From contig JADNRZ010000028.1 of NCBI GenBank assembly GCA_015501605.1, forward strand, positions 186,001 to 250,000: a DNA stretch of 64,000 nucleotides. The letters are read 5' to 3'. Every line of letters begins with the position of its first letter. Positions within the stretch are counted from its first letter, which is position 1. Position numbers and translations under genes: made by a program. Positions 23,801-35,482 of the stretch are shown here, in pieces. The notes below the pieces were generated by a model. The model saw only the letters and a list, made by a program, of their open reading frames with translations. It had not been told where the DNA came from and searched no databases. The stretch comes from Panaeolus papilionaceus. Taxonomy: Eukaryota; Basidiomycota; Agaricomycetes; Agaricales.

Positions 23801-24780
23801 GTTACCGATGAGTTTTTGTTGTTCGTCCATTTGTGGCAAGATGACTTTGCGCTTCTGTTGCAGAAGGTGGTTATGTACCAAACCGAGTGGAACACCCTCC
23901 TTGCAGATGGTGCATATTATGATATTCAACTCTGTGTGGTACACGAACCCATACTGGCGGAGGAGCGCGGTACTTTTGAGCACGGTACTGGTTGAAAGGA
24001 TTTGGGCTAGTACAGCATGTCAGAAATTTAGTCCGCCCCACCGCAATCATATAACATACAAAGTTGCAAGTTCCAGCTGGAGCTCCCAATACTATTGCCT
24101 TGACCTTGGGGTATGGTAGAAGTCTCGTTACTGAGGGCCGTGGTAACTGGTAGTGCTGGTTATCAGTATATTTCCCTTTGGTTTCCAGTTCACCTGTGGC
24201 ACTCACTGTAGGCAGGACATGTATCAGCTGCAGTTTCTGCTATTAGGTTTTTTGCTTTTTTGTCAAGTCATGGCCAGAGTTTAATTATAGATCCAGTGAC
24301 TAACCTTGAACCATCGAAATCCCGGTGCTAGTGTTCTCTTGTATCCGCACTCCTGCCATATTTCCTGAAATAATTCAAATAAAGCATCAGTTAAAGCAAA
24401 GGACCAAAAAAGGAACAGAGAAAGAAGTTTCAGAGAGAGCACAACATACCAATCATGGCATCAAGCCTGGCGGTGTCGTGCGCTTTCTCAAGTGTCGAAG
24501 CACTGCTCAAAATCATATCCTCGAGGGACAGTGGACAACCCTCAGGCTGGGCATAGGGAAATTCATCGGGTGGTAAAAGAGATTTGAAATCGTCCACATC
24601 AATGACTCCATCGATGTAGTTGTCAAGGGTCTCCCCGTTATCGTCACCGTCTTCATCTTCAATGCTGCCAGTGTTGCTAAACATTGAGCTCAACCTATTC
24701 AACTCATACAGAGCTTGGTCTAGACTCTGCTTCAGGGAGCCGCTGGGCTTGCCAATGTACTCTCTGGGATTCAGGCTCAT
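20870..24780 (-). CDS. OrsD/DUF3505-type zinc-binding plus tyrosine-recombinase-like protein
   Basis: This is a multi-exon gene. The last three exons are certain: up to 22971, 22418-22912 and 20870-22349, with introns of 58 and 68 nt and matching phases. Earlier pieces read MSLNPREYIGKPSGS (ATG 24780), EIWQECGYKRTLAPGFRWFK and QKLQLIHVLPTVSATGELET; their exact joins are unsure. The third-last exon opens ALLRQYGFVYHTELNIIICT followed by C-x2-C and H, as in OrsD/DUF3505 domains. The last exon has LRMWRQIMIAFQIKHL, then HRLAGHTTQVAEMHYA, which resembles the C-terminal R..H-x2-(H/W)..Y region of tyrosine recombinases. It ends in a basic/acidic tail (ESESEYMDDMASDSGD). Relatives in mushrooms are often joined to RecQ helicases; none is present here. 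No internal stop was found in the last three exons. Confidence 0.55.
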
Positions 24781-27748
24781 AGTGAGCTTATTGCAAAACT
24801 TCTAAGAAGCTAAAGACGTACACTGTATATTGGGAGTTGCTTCCCATCATAATGGTAGCGACCTGCGAAAGCGCAGGTTCTCTTGATTCGTCGTCATGTT
24901 TCTTCTGGACCATGATGACAATGGTAAAAATGCTGTTGTGTTAGTGCGATGGGATATTTCAAGGGGAGTGCTCGATGGGTGTTGCCAGAGGTTCAAATCT
25001 CATCCCTGACTAGCCTGACCACCCACATGACCAGGGTTGATTTGAGGGCCTGACTTGGAAATCCCTTGTTCAAACTTTACATCTTCATAAATAGATGTTA
25101 AAAAATTATCAATTATTATGGGACTTCTGGATGCATTATATAAAATATGTAAAGGAGTTTTGAATCGACCCCCAGATTGAGTACGGTGTAGAGTCCAGGT
25201 TTATAAATAGTCATCTCCTGAGGCTTGAGCGCACGCAATGTCACTCATCAAACGTGAGCTCCTTGAATACCCAACAAAATTCGCCGTCATAAAGGAGATT
25301 AACCCATCTACTACGGTTCCTTTAGTATATGCAAGTCAGTTGGACCCATTTATATCTCATCTCCCAAGGGGTCCGCGTTTTCACAACCTTGTGTTGTCAG
25401 TGCTGAAGCGGTGAGTTCGTAGGGAGTGGACGGTTGCAATGAATGGTGCGTTAGTTTGAATGGCAAGGGTTGAGAGACGCTATGTGACGTGATGACTTGG
25501 TCTTTGGCAGAAAACACGTTGTGAACTTAGTCGTTGATTGAGTCGCATTTTTGCCATGAAGAGAAAGCCGCGGCATCCCTTGGTTGATGACACTGAAAAA
25601 AAGAAGAAAAGAGAAAGAAAAAGAATGGGTCTGGGGGGTGCGACTGGAAGGTTTTGCAAACTGATTGGATGAAAGTCAAACATGGAAGCAAATGCACGGA
25701 ACATGGGGCTTTAGTGCCCAACGAAGATGATCAATTCACTAAAGGTCGCTATAAATAATAACAAAAAACCAAGGAAAACGAGGAAGGCATGCGGATGATG
25801 TGGGTTTAAAAGCGAGAATTACGAGCTCAGCGGCCCCGGGCCAAAAAACAACAGATTTCTGGCAGAAAACTAGGAGCGCGCCGAAGCGCCACCTTTTCAT
25901 CACTTTCAAGCACGTTGCTTGTAACGTCCTTCCCATCTCCAACTCCCGAGTGCCCCGTACACTCCCTTTGCAGAATATACATAAATGGGGTTTGCAAAAC
26001 AGGTGAGGTTGGATACGACACAGGGTAAGCGAAAGGGAAGAGAGACCGGATTGAATAGCGAGATAACAACGGCTTGCAGGTAATTTTGAGCTTGTGGGGG
26101 GTGGACCAGGAAGCGCAGAGTTTTCGTTTGCAAAGGTAGCGTACTGATAAATAGAATTAGGACGATGAGCATATCGTAGGTGAAATATACAAAGTACTCA
26201 CCTTGAAAACTGTGTCTCCCTCTCCCAGCACCCAACGCGGGGGATCCCTCTCAAAACTGTCCTACCCCAGTGCTGAACCCAAGGAAGCCTCCCCATCGCC
26301 GCTATTTTGCTTTGTTTTTGTGAGGAGGTCCCCATGTAGAGAGACGCATACGTACTATATCCAAACAGGACACAGCAGCAGTGCATGGTTCCAACATCGC
26401 TTTGAGAGGATGTGTAGGGCTCAGAAGGGGCAGGAAACGATGAGTTGAGACGAGCCCTATATTATAATAATAAAATCAGTTAGCATTTTGGGAGATGATT
26501 GAGAAAATTATCACAAACTCTGAAGATCTCAAGGCACCGAACAAGTCGGTACACTTTGCGAAGTCCATGAATTGAAACACGAGGAGCAGGATGCATCCCC
26601 ACAAAATAGCTTCCCATCCAACTGGGTGGTTATCCTTGAGATATCCCAAAGGCTTGACACCCATCCGATATGAAACCAGGCTCGATGTGGGTCGTCAATC
26701 TACTTGCTGCAGGTGCGGAGTGCGGTGAGACGAGGACAGCTGCAAGTTTGAACCAACAGGAGGTGGAGAACGTGAAGTGAAGTGGGAACCATGAATATCA
26801 AAAACAAAGTGGGTGTTACGAGGAAGAAGACAAGCTACGGAATAGAGTTGTTCGCGTATATAGAGAGGGAGGGGGTTGGGTTCACAACGCACAGATGGGT
26901 GACGGCACATCTCGCTCATTGACTCAGCACTGCTGAGCAGCGAAATCAAGTGGCCGATAGGGGAAAGCGGGAATTCCCTGACATTCTTGAGGCACCAACG
27001 ATGGGCAGCGCTGTTTGAAGGAATTCCTTGCCAGGAACGCGACCATAACCATAGACGGGTTTGCACACGCGCAGAGGGCGTCAGACCTGACGTCGGCGAC
27101 TTCCATCGTCGCTCTCGTGATTACTGTCCTGATCCTCAGTGGCCCAAAAACCTAAAAATGGGTTGGTCACCTATGTGGCATGTTTAATGATAATTTAAGT
27201 TACACGTGAGCAACCCAAGATGTACCATGAAGATGATAGGGACGTGAATGATGACGAAGATGGCGGTGGGGTGTTGATAATAAAGAATAAAGATGTGGGC
27301 CCGGTGTACAACAAATCTTCTACAGACAACGTTTGAGCTCAGTGAAAGTAGACGTTAAAGGTTGGTCAACCTACCAAAACTCCCTCCCCAGCTCTCCACA
27401 TCGAAAAGAAAACGACAACTACGGGTGCAGGGCAGAAACAGTGATAAGGTAACAAGGAGAAGAGGAGGGGTGTGCAGCCACGCTAGCACTAGAGAGATGC
27501 GCGAGGAATGATCGAGGTGGTGACTCTGGTGAAGTAAAAATATCTGGCCTGCATTTTAGTACATGGCTGGTATATTAAGGTCCTACTTGAATGGCTGGCA
27601 GACAGTGCTCCGTGTGCTACCTGGATTGAAAGAAGAAAATCTGTTAGCGACGCCTAAAAAAAGCTTGAAGAAATTTGAATAAAAGCTAACCCTCTTCATC
27701 CACCGCTTCCGTTTATCCTCGCTTTCCCTTCACATCCCCCAATTCATC
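24781..27748. other. No recognisable gene
   Basis: Only short frames occur. A 38-codon plus-strand frame at 25556 (MKRKPRHPLVDDTEKKKKRE) and a hydrophobic minus-strand stretch near 26500-26660 (GWEAILWGCILLLVFQFMDF) are the most protein-like. Neither has supporting neighbours that I can join. The rest is GC-moderate sequence without repeats I could detect. Confidence 0.25.
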
Positions 27749-28240
27749 ATGTCCAATCCCTATCAGTTTCCACTGGAAGCCCCGTATCTAGGTGGAAGTT
27801 CAAGAGCGATGCGTGAATATGATGATTTTCAGCGGTTCATTTTTGTTGCAGAGTTGGGGATGAGTAATACGTTGTCCATGATGACGTCTCCCTCTTCAAC
27901 CCACATCGGCCTCCTTCTGAGCGTCATCTCCCAACGCTCTGCTCTTGTCGTCCCTGATCTTCTAAGCAACAGGAAGAGCTCCCCTCCTCGCTTCCAGGGC
28001 CAAGAAAATCGCCGTTGGGTGCAGAGACGCGGGCACATAGGCTCTTCTTTCCTCTTCTTCCTCCATCTCCCCCTTCTTCATAATTCCCCTCTCCCTCTTC
28101 TTCTCTACAGCCCCTTCATCCATGCTCCCTCCCTCTTGCGCGCGAGGATAAAAAAGGTGGGACTGTGCAAGATATTGGTCATCTTTCGGAGTGTGAGGAT
28201 TTGGGAAGGACCAGTTCTGGATGGGGGATGGTGCCTGTAG
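27749..28240 (+). CDS. Hypothetical small ORF, weak
   Basis: A 163-codon frame starts with ATG and MSNPYQFPLEAPYLGGSSRA, continues through a hydrophobic Leu/Pro-rich middle and ends GPVLDGGWCL. It follows a TC-rich stretch that could be a promoter (27690-27735). Composition is partly low-complexity on this strand. I do not recognise it, and it may be a chance frame. Confidence 0.2.
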   Translation: MSNPYQFPLEAPYLGGSSRAMREYDDFQRFIFVAELGMSNTLSMMTSPSSTHIGLLLSVISQRSALVVPDLLSNRKSSPPRFQGQENRRWVQRRGHIGSSFLFFLHLPLLHNSPLPLLLYSPFIHAPSLLRARIKKVGLCKILVIFRSVRIWEGPVLDGGWCL

Positions 28241-31088
28241 GTTAGGAATGAGTTGCTTTTTTGACGGATAAAATAAAGGAATGATATTCACCTGAACATC
28301 CCCGGGGTATTTATGAGAGCAGGTAACAGATGCACCGCATTCCCAACCAAGTACAAGCTCCTTGTTCGCCTCGTTGCAAACAACGCAAATCCCATCGTCA
28401 TATCATCCTCCTCCCCGGCATTCTCCTTTCCTTTCCCAACCACCTTCTTCCCCTCCTCGCCGTCGCCCTCTCAATCATCCGCATTCATCTCCTCACCTCC
28501 TTCACCTTCTTCTTACTGTTGAGCATCTGCACCCTCGTCCTCTGCCTGCTATCCCTTCAGAACACGAGCCTCAACACCGCATTTGGTACCCACTCCTCAC
28601 CCATCTCGCCTCGTTCCCGTCCAGACTAAATCCAACAGCCAGGTCCATCAGATGCAGATTGGCTTGAGCTTGATAGTAGGATCAATGACCGGTGATGAGA
28701 AGGCTTGGGAGGATGAAGATAAAGGCCATTGACGTGCGATGATGCTCAGCCAACATAGGCTTGATTCTACGGCACGTCAATGTCAATGTGCTCCTCCTCT
28801 CCAGTCGTTTTTGTAGTTTCAGCTACTCCAATTGCAGGCGTCGTTGTTGTGGGTGCCGTAGTTGCAGTGATAGCTGCCAGAGTAGCAACACTATTAGGTG
28901 CAGCATCAGCACCACCACTATCCTTCCTCCTCTTATTCCCTATCATCGCCTCTGCATTCCCCACAGGAGTGTCGTCTTCCTTCCCTTCCTCCCATCCTCA
29001 ACACCCGCAACTGGCCTCCTCCTCTCACCCTCCACTCGTACTTGCCACAACCAATCCTGCTCCTCCACCTCTCCTCGCAACCATCTTCCCCCATAATCTC
29101 CCTTGCCCAGGACTTCTCGGATCACAACTCCAATACCTAAGCTTAATATCACTCGCCGCGTTCTAGCTCTGCGCCGGCGATGGAAAGTTGACACACGCCA
29201 TATGGAACTATCACCCACATTTATCGTATGCAATGTAGTATTCATCGTCGATGTTCATAGGTAGGTTCAGGTGAGGCGGGTGTGGGTGTGGGTGTGGGTG
29301 TGGGTGAGGAGCGTGGCACGGATGGGAGTGGAGCGCTGTTGGACTCGGATACAGGCGGTGGTGATGGGTCAGGCAGTGGCAGTGGTTTTGACTTTTGACT
29401 GGGTGAGGTTGTGGTTGGCCCTGCCAGGACTGATAGTGCTAGGGTGATAGGTGAAGGTGGTGACATATCCGCATAAATAAAGAGTTGGAGATCAAAATTC
29501 TCCCTTCTCCCATCGTTGTCGGTGTTCGCCGTGGCTGCTGTGGATACGAATTGAACGACGCCATATGATGACTAGGGCGTGAGCTAGGCCGATAATAAAA
29601 GCATCCATCGATGTTGATGATGAAGGACTTTTCTGAGCCGGCGCTGTCATGACGATCTAGAGGAGAATATGTTGTCGCTGTTTTGTTGTCGTTGATGAGA
29701 CAGGTGGGTTGATACACTTGCTGTCCTCCTCCTAGCCCCAAGCTCACTGCTGACGACGATGACGACGCTGCTCCACCAACCCCAGTACTCCTCCCATAGT
29801 TCTTTCTCCCACTTAATCCAAATCCCTTTAGCGTCTCGCTCGCACTCCATAACCTCCTCCCTGAATTATGTCGTTATCCTATCTCGCCACCAACGTTGAA
29901 AATGTTGAGAGATGATACGTGGGACAGAAGATATTTTGAGCCGAGGATGACGCCATGTATGAAGGTGATAAGTTTCAGCAGAGGGACGTGATGGTAAAGA
30001 GCTTGACATGGAGGGCAAGAAAAATGGGGGGAAGAACGGTTTTCATCCCTGGAACTGTAGCCATTTGTATTGGAGGGATTGCGCCATAAATCGATGAGAG
30101 GAAGTGGAGAAAAGGAGGTGGTGAATAAATACTTGATGAACCGGCTGAAATCGGATTGGGTTCCATGTGATGGGGACTTGAATTTGAGTGCTGTGAGGGC
30201 TGGTAAATTAAACATCCCAACAACCGAATTGTGTCTTCGAGTTCAACCAACGGATAGTACGACATCTGAAAACCCATGAGATATGAACTTGGATGTTGAA
30301 GTATGTGGATCTTGCCTACCTCAGAAACATATGAACGTGGATTCAGGGAATAGCTTTGGTGACGTTACACAAAATCTACGGGCGTGGAGTTTGAATAGTG
30401 TTGAGGAGGGGGGGGGGACATGATCCAAGGAAGTGCCGCATTGTTTTTAAAGTAGATGAAGAGGGAGCAGCGAGAAAGTCGGCCGAGAGCAGCCTCACTC
30501 GCATGTTCCCAACCTCCTCCTGCAACTCTGCTGCAAGAAGAGTGCCTGTTGATACCGCGAGTATTCAAGGTAGGACATGCAAGGTAGGCACAATTGAGTG
30601 ATTAATGCCTCGACTTGACGGATAGGCGACGCCACCTGAAGTTGACTTTGTCCAGGAAAAAACGACGAGAGGTTAGCGTAGTTTTTCCGCTTCCTGCGCC
30701 ATGACAGGTAATATGACCACCGGATTGTCCAAGTCGGTACTCCAGCAAGGCAACGAGCACTGGCGTGATTGGATCGCAGTCACAAACGGGGGGTCAAGGA
30801 TGAGCTGGGACTGTTACATTGGCGCCGATAAAGTGGTTTCATAGAAAGACGGTGGGTGCAGTTGAGCTTGAAAGCCCTGCATCGTCGACACAATCCAGGT
30901 AACATTGATTCACTGTGGTAGATATGAGTCAAATGTACACAGATGATCATTTGGCTTACCCGACTACAAAAACATGCCTGCTTGAAGAGTGACAGAGTTG
31001 CATGAATAAAACGGTTTTGCAGACGACCTTCCAGTACCATCTTGCGTTCATTGGATTGCCGAGGTCGTATTATCGCAGCATTCAACAG
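28241..31088. other. Low-complexity hydrophobic frames and microsatellite, no firm gene
   Basis: Frames near 28330-28630 and 28780-29166 are Ser/Pro/Leu-rich, with runs such as PIAGVVVVGAVVAVIAARVA that could be membrane helices, but no start, introns or homology can be supported. A (GGGTGT)n microsatellite occupies 29278-29308 and a run of nine G lies near 30411. Nothing else is recognised. Confidence 0.25.
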
Positions 31089-31470
31089 GCTATCCTGTTT
31101 GAGAGTTGAGTAAGAATTGAATATATATATACATATTAAAAATTCAGTTTATATAACTCACTCACCAAAGCTCTAGCTGAATAACATATCACCACCAAGT
31201 CCAAAGTTCCGGGATGAGGGCGAGGGCGATGCACCAGCTGGTAGAAGTTCCGCAACTGACACATCCATGCAGAGCTTTCCTCCCTAGTTACAAGACGTGT
31301 AACTCACGCAGTCAATCTGCCACCAGGTGATGCACCGTGAATAAAAGTTTGTAAATTGGCCCAGCAGTTTAGAGAAATCCAGCAAGGTTGAGCATTTTGA
31401 ATGATATTGGAGTCATGATCAGGAGCTGGGAATTGAATCGTTACTTCCGTCAATATGTCGGAGTTTGAAA
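31089..31470. repeat. Inverted third copy of the 382-bp block
   Basis: Reverse complement of 13282-13663 (and of 56868-57249). It begins at GCTATCCTG and ends at GAGTTTGAAA. A few substitutions separate it from the other two copies, for example near 31336 and 31411. Here it sits just upstream of the decayed ABC transporter, whereas in the other two places it precedes the WW-type gene. Confidence 0.85.
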
Positions 31471-31549
31471 ACGGTGAGACGTGAGTCGGCCACTGACCGG
31501 AGTGTGTGCAGATGCTGACGATCGAACCCAGGCCAGCCTATCCCTCTCC

Positions 31550-34500
31550 CAAGCGACGACCCCCGACTCGTACCTCTCCTTGTTGCTGCTCTATGTGCAG
31601 TTATTCAATCTCTTCAACTCATTATATACGTATGGAGATCATATACTAAATCCCGACATGGAGAACAAGTGGACGGGGAGGAAGAGTTTGTAGTGACCAT
31701 GGGCACGTTGACTCGCTTGCAAAGGATCAAAAATCACGTCAAGTGGTACGGAAGTGTCACAAAATACGCTTTTCCTTGTCGCTCGCAGTGTCGCTTTGCT
31801 GGTTCTCTCCAGCATTGCGCTGTCAAAATGCTGAGCGGCGTCGGTGTGGCCTCCTTTGCGGTTTATTTCTGGATGTCCTGAGGTTTTGCTGATCCTGACA
31901 TTTGTGAGTCATTTTAATTTATGGTCTTGTCGTGTGTAGGCTGATAGTTGAGTTTTGTAGGTGTACACTACTTTCCTCTCATTCCTTGCGCTTGTCAGCG
32001 AGAGCTGGAGCACATCATCAGCGAGATACACCAACACCATTCTGCTTTCCGTATTTGGACTTTATATCTATCGCGATATATGGCCACTGGCTACATTCTA
32101 TTTGACACCAGAAGATGCCTTTCAAGGATGGAGAATGTGGGCAAAGACAGGCACGGTAGTGTTTACTGCGGTGTTTATCTTACTGTTCATTCCTCGGAAG
32201 TATACGCCGGTTGGCCCAAAGGTATGTAGATTGTTACCTCCTCACAACGTTAAGCTTACCCTACATGTTGCCTCGTCTAGAACCCACTCACTGAGCCTAA
32301 CCCGGAACAAACTGCTTCCATCATCTCAAGAGAAACCTACTCGTTCTTGGATTCTCTCATTGCATTGGGCTATCGCGTTCCTCATCTGAGTCATGACCAG
32401 ATACCGCCTCTTGCGGATTATGATTATTCGCAACACCAAACAAAGATAGGCTTCCCGGTGAGTTGTCATGATAGATATTTCATTTATATATATCTATATC
32501 GGAGCTGACACCGTATGGCGTTGCCCAGCACATGGACGTTTTCTATGGGGCTAAACGGAAGCATCTCTTTTGGGGATTGTTGATACATTTCAGTGAGTTG
32601 GTTTGCTTAGTTGTTGTGTTCGTTTTCTGACACTCTACGTAGGATGGGACTACATTGTTCTCGGTGTTACTGTTATCGTCTACGCGTTGACGACGTTCTC
32701 AGCTCCCATTGGTATTAATCAGCTCCTCGGGTACGTTCAATATCTCATTCATCTTATTAATACGTCCACCCTTCCATTAAACTTAAAATTACCCACCCAC
32801 GTATCCTTGACCTCGTCATACGCTAACATCGTGTCCATATAGCTATATCGAGACTCCAGGCCGTGGTGCCCGTATCCGTCCCTGGTTTTGGATCGCATGG
32901 CTCTTCTTCGGACCAATCGCCCAGTCGTTCGGCTTTCAATACTACATCTTCGTCGCCACGCGCACACTCGTGCGCATCGAGTTCCTCATCACGCAACTCG
33001 TGTTCGAGCATAGCTTGAGGATACGCTTGAAAGCTAAGGCGGCGGGTGATGAGGAGGGATCTGGTGCGAGCGGGAAGAATAAGGCGGTTAGTAGTGGGAA
33101 CACAAGTGAGGCATCGACGGCTGCGCAGACGCCTGGTGATCGCTCGATTGTGAGTGGCGGTGAGGAAGAGAGTGAGAGTGTGGGGTCGACGGTGGTCTCG
33201 AGGCAGGCGTCGGATGCGACTGCTGTTGCGCAGGGTGTTGCCGCAGCGAAGAAGAAGGATAAGAAGAAAGCTAAGGGGGATGAGGAGTCAGAGAAGAAGG
33301 AAGAGAAGGACACAGAGAATGTGATTGGAAAATCAACAATTTGGTTTCGACGGATGTGGGCAATATCACGGATGGGAGAGACTTTTGCTCTTGGGTTCGC
33401 TGTCCTGTTTTTTTTTTTTTTTTTTTTTGGATAAATAAGCATTTTTGTTCATGTTTTACACCTATAGCCCTCTATGTTCCGCTTCAGATTGTGCATTGCA
33501 TGACCTTTTTTTATCGCGTTCTTGGTTGGAGTGCCTTCATTGGGTTGGGAGTTATGATTGTGTTGCTCCCCCTCCCTGGATTTGTAGCAAAGAAACTACA
33601 GGATGTGCAGTCTCAAAAGATGAAAAGGGTTCATATATATTCACCCCTTTACGCGTTATTGCATCTAACATGGCACGTAGACGGATGCCAGGATTTAGGC
33701 TGTTACTGAAGGTTAGTTCATCTATTCGCAAGCCGTTATCTCCATGCTCATATTTCATCAGCCGTGAATGTTTTGCATATGGTCAAGCTCTTTGATTGGG
33801 AAACCAAGATGTTGCAAAAGCTGAGTAAAAAGCGAGACGACGAGCCCAAGTTATTGTGTAAGTACAAGCTCCTGGATCTTGCCAATGGTCTCCTCAGGTC
33901 TGTCAGCCTTTACCCTCTCCCACCGCATCGTGTCATTCTCACCGCCCTCTTATACAGCTACTTCATCCCTACCTTGACCATGCTCCTCATGTTCTCTGCT
34001 TACACTCTGGTGTTCAAGCAAGAGTTACGCGCGTCTGTAATCTTCCCCAGCATATCTGTCTTCTCGCCGTTGCGAGAGCAAATGCAGCGGATTTTCTGGG
34101 AGACTTCCATGATCATTCAAAGTACTTGCTTCCTTTTTCTATTCACAGTACTCTTTTTCTGAAATCTCCACTCTAGCCAAAATGTCCCTAGACAGAGTCA
34201 ACGAGTTCCTGTTCAAGAGTGAACTACTTGACAACTACCTCAAACAAATCTCGCCCACACCTGCGCTCAAAATTACACCCCCTGTAGCTACCGATAGCGA
34301 AGACGCCAAGATTGGGTTCAATAACGCGACGTTTACGTGGTCCCTTGAAGACGAGGAGGACGACGGCGCGTTGATGCCTTCAAGGAGATCGTTTAAGTTG
34401 AGAGTGGAGGGCGAGTTGCTGTTTAAGAGGAATAAAATCAATTTGATCATTGGACCTACGTGAGTGTACTTACCTCCTTTTTTATTACGATCTGGGTGTT

Positions 34501-34845
34501 GACTGCTTTACCTTTTATGATGGGTAGTGGTGCGGGAAAGACGTCTATTCTTATGGCCCTGCTAGGTATGTTTATCTATATTATAGTGGTGACTAAAAGG
34601 CCCGTGTTACCTTTGCCAGGGCAATTTATTCCTCTGCTGAGATCATCCTTTTGGATGATGTTCTTGCTGCGCTGGACGTTCATACGTGGGTGTTTTTCTT
34701 TCTCTTCTTTATTGTTATTTTATTCTTCAATCTTGCGTAATGTTGATGCTGACGTGGTTTTAATTCGTGCAGTGCTGCTTGGATTGTTGACAACTGTTTC
34801 CGCTGTGATCTCGTAAAAGGCAGCACAGGCAGCACAAGGTCATCT
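31550..34845 (+). pseudogene. ABCC (multidrug-resistance-type) ABC transporter half, disabled
   Basis: Exons give LFLVARSVALLVLSSIAL, IYRDIWPLATFYLTPEDAFQ, DVFYGAKRKHLFWGLLIHFR, WDYIVLGVTVIVYALTTFSA, VPLQIVHCMTFFYRVLGWSA, GFVAKKLQDVQSQKMKR, NVLHMVKLFDWETKMLQKL, KMSLDRVNEFLFKSELLDNY and Walker A GPTGAGKTSILMALLG (split by an intron). This is the first membrane domain and first nucleotide-binding domain of a fungal ABCC pump. Defects: one A is missing near 33332 before INNLVSTDVGNITDGRDF; CAG became TAG in DARI*AVTE near 33698; and the Q-loop and LSGGQ signature are missing, so Walker A is followed directly by YSSAEIILLDDVLAALDVHT (Walker B/D-loop). The gene stops after WIVDNCFRCDLVKG at about 34830; the second half is gone. 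Confidence 0.8.
33409..33429. repeat. Poly-T tract inside the ABC relic
   Basis: A run of about 20 T followed by GGATAAATAAGC sits where coding sequence after GRDF is expected to reach an intron. It may be intronic polypyrimidine or the tail of a small minus-strand retroinsertion. The run length is prone to sequencing error. Confidence 0.6.
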
Positions 34846-34857
34846 TCCAACATCTGC

Positions 34858-35320
34858 ATGCAACTCCAACTGACACTCTTAATTAGGTTTGTTGATCGTG
34901 ACATGATGATGAGGTATGGTTGTGGCAGGGTGGGACACCAAGCGGTTTGTGCTGCTACAGACCGCTTTCTGAAGGACCGAGAGCAGGAAGAATTGAGGTG
35001 GATAGAGAGAGAATGTTCACAAACACATCTCGCTTCTGAGCAAGGTACGATGGAGGAGGAGGATGACAACACTGGTGACCGAGTTGGAGCAGGATCAGCC
35101 AATTGACTCAGACGAGGAGAATGTGGAGGAACAGGACAATTATGGGTACAGAAATCCCCTCGAGTATGAAAACGTGTCTAGCTCTGACAACGACGATGAA
35201 AATAAGGGTGGCGGTAGGGACCAAGAGACTGACAACGAAGAGGAGTTGGAAGAAGATTGGGAAGACGACAAAGAGCTGATGGGAATGGCACTGCAGGATC
35301 TAGGTTTCTCTGATTTGTAG
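34858..35320 (+). CDS. Acidic C-terminal ORF of unknown element (two frames)
   Basis: The first frame reads GRVGHQAVCAATDRFLKDRE followed by a helical charged stretch. The second starts near 35063 and is very acidic (DSDEENVEEQDNYGYRNPLE), ending in GMALQDLGFSDL. The two frames could be joined by a short intron beginning at a GTACGA near 35044. It looks like the C-terminal tail of a larger plus-strand protein whose upstream part is missing, and it abuts the end of the ABC relic. It converges on the intron-rich minus-strand gene, with stops about 160 bp apart. Family not recognised. Confidence 0.35.
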
Positions 35321-35482
35321 GGTGAGTCAACAGCATGATGTAGCTTAGTTAGCATTGCCATGATGTCAAAATTGGATGCATTGGTTCAGTTCAAACATCA
35401 TATTTATTCTGATCTGAGCCCTTCTCTCTTTTCTCATGTAATAAGATGTTTGAATTTAATTTTCAGACAAAGATATATTGCA

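Noticed and set aside
20870..24780. RecQ helicase expected with an OrsD-type protein
   Set aside because: No Walker A, DEAH box or other helicase motif was found in this gene or nearby.
24980..25020. tRNA or SINE B-box-like GGTTCAAATC
   Set aside because: No acceptor-stem pairing, no D- or anticodon arm and no A box at a suitable distance.
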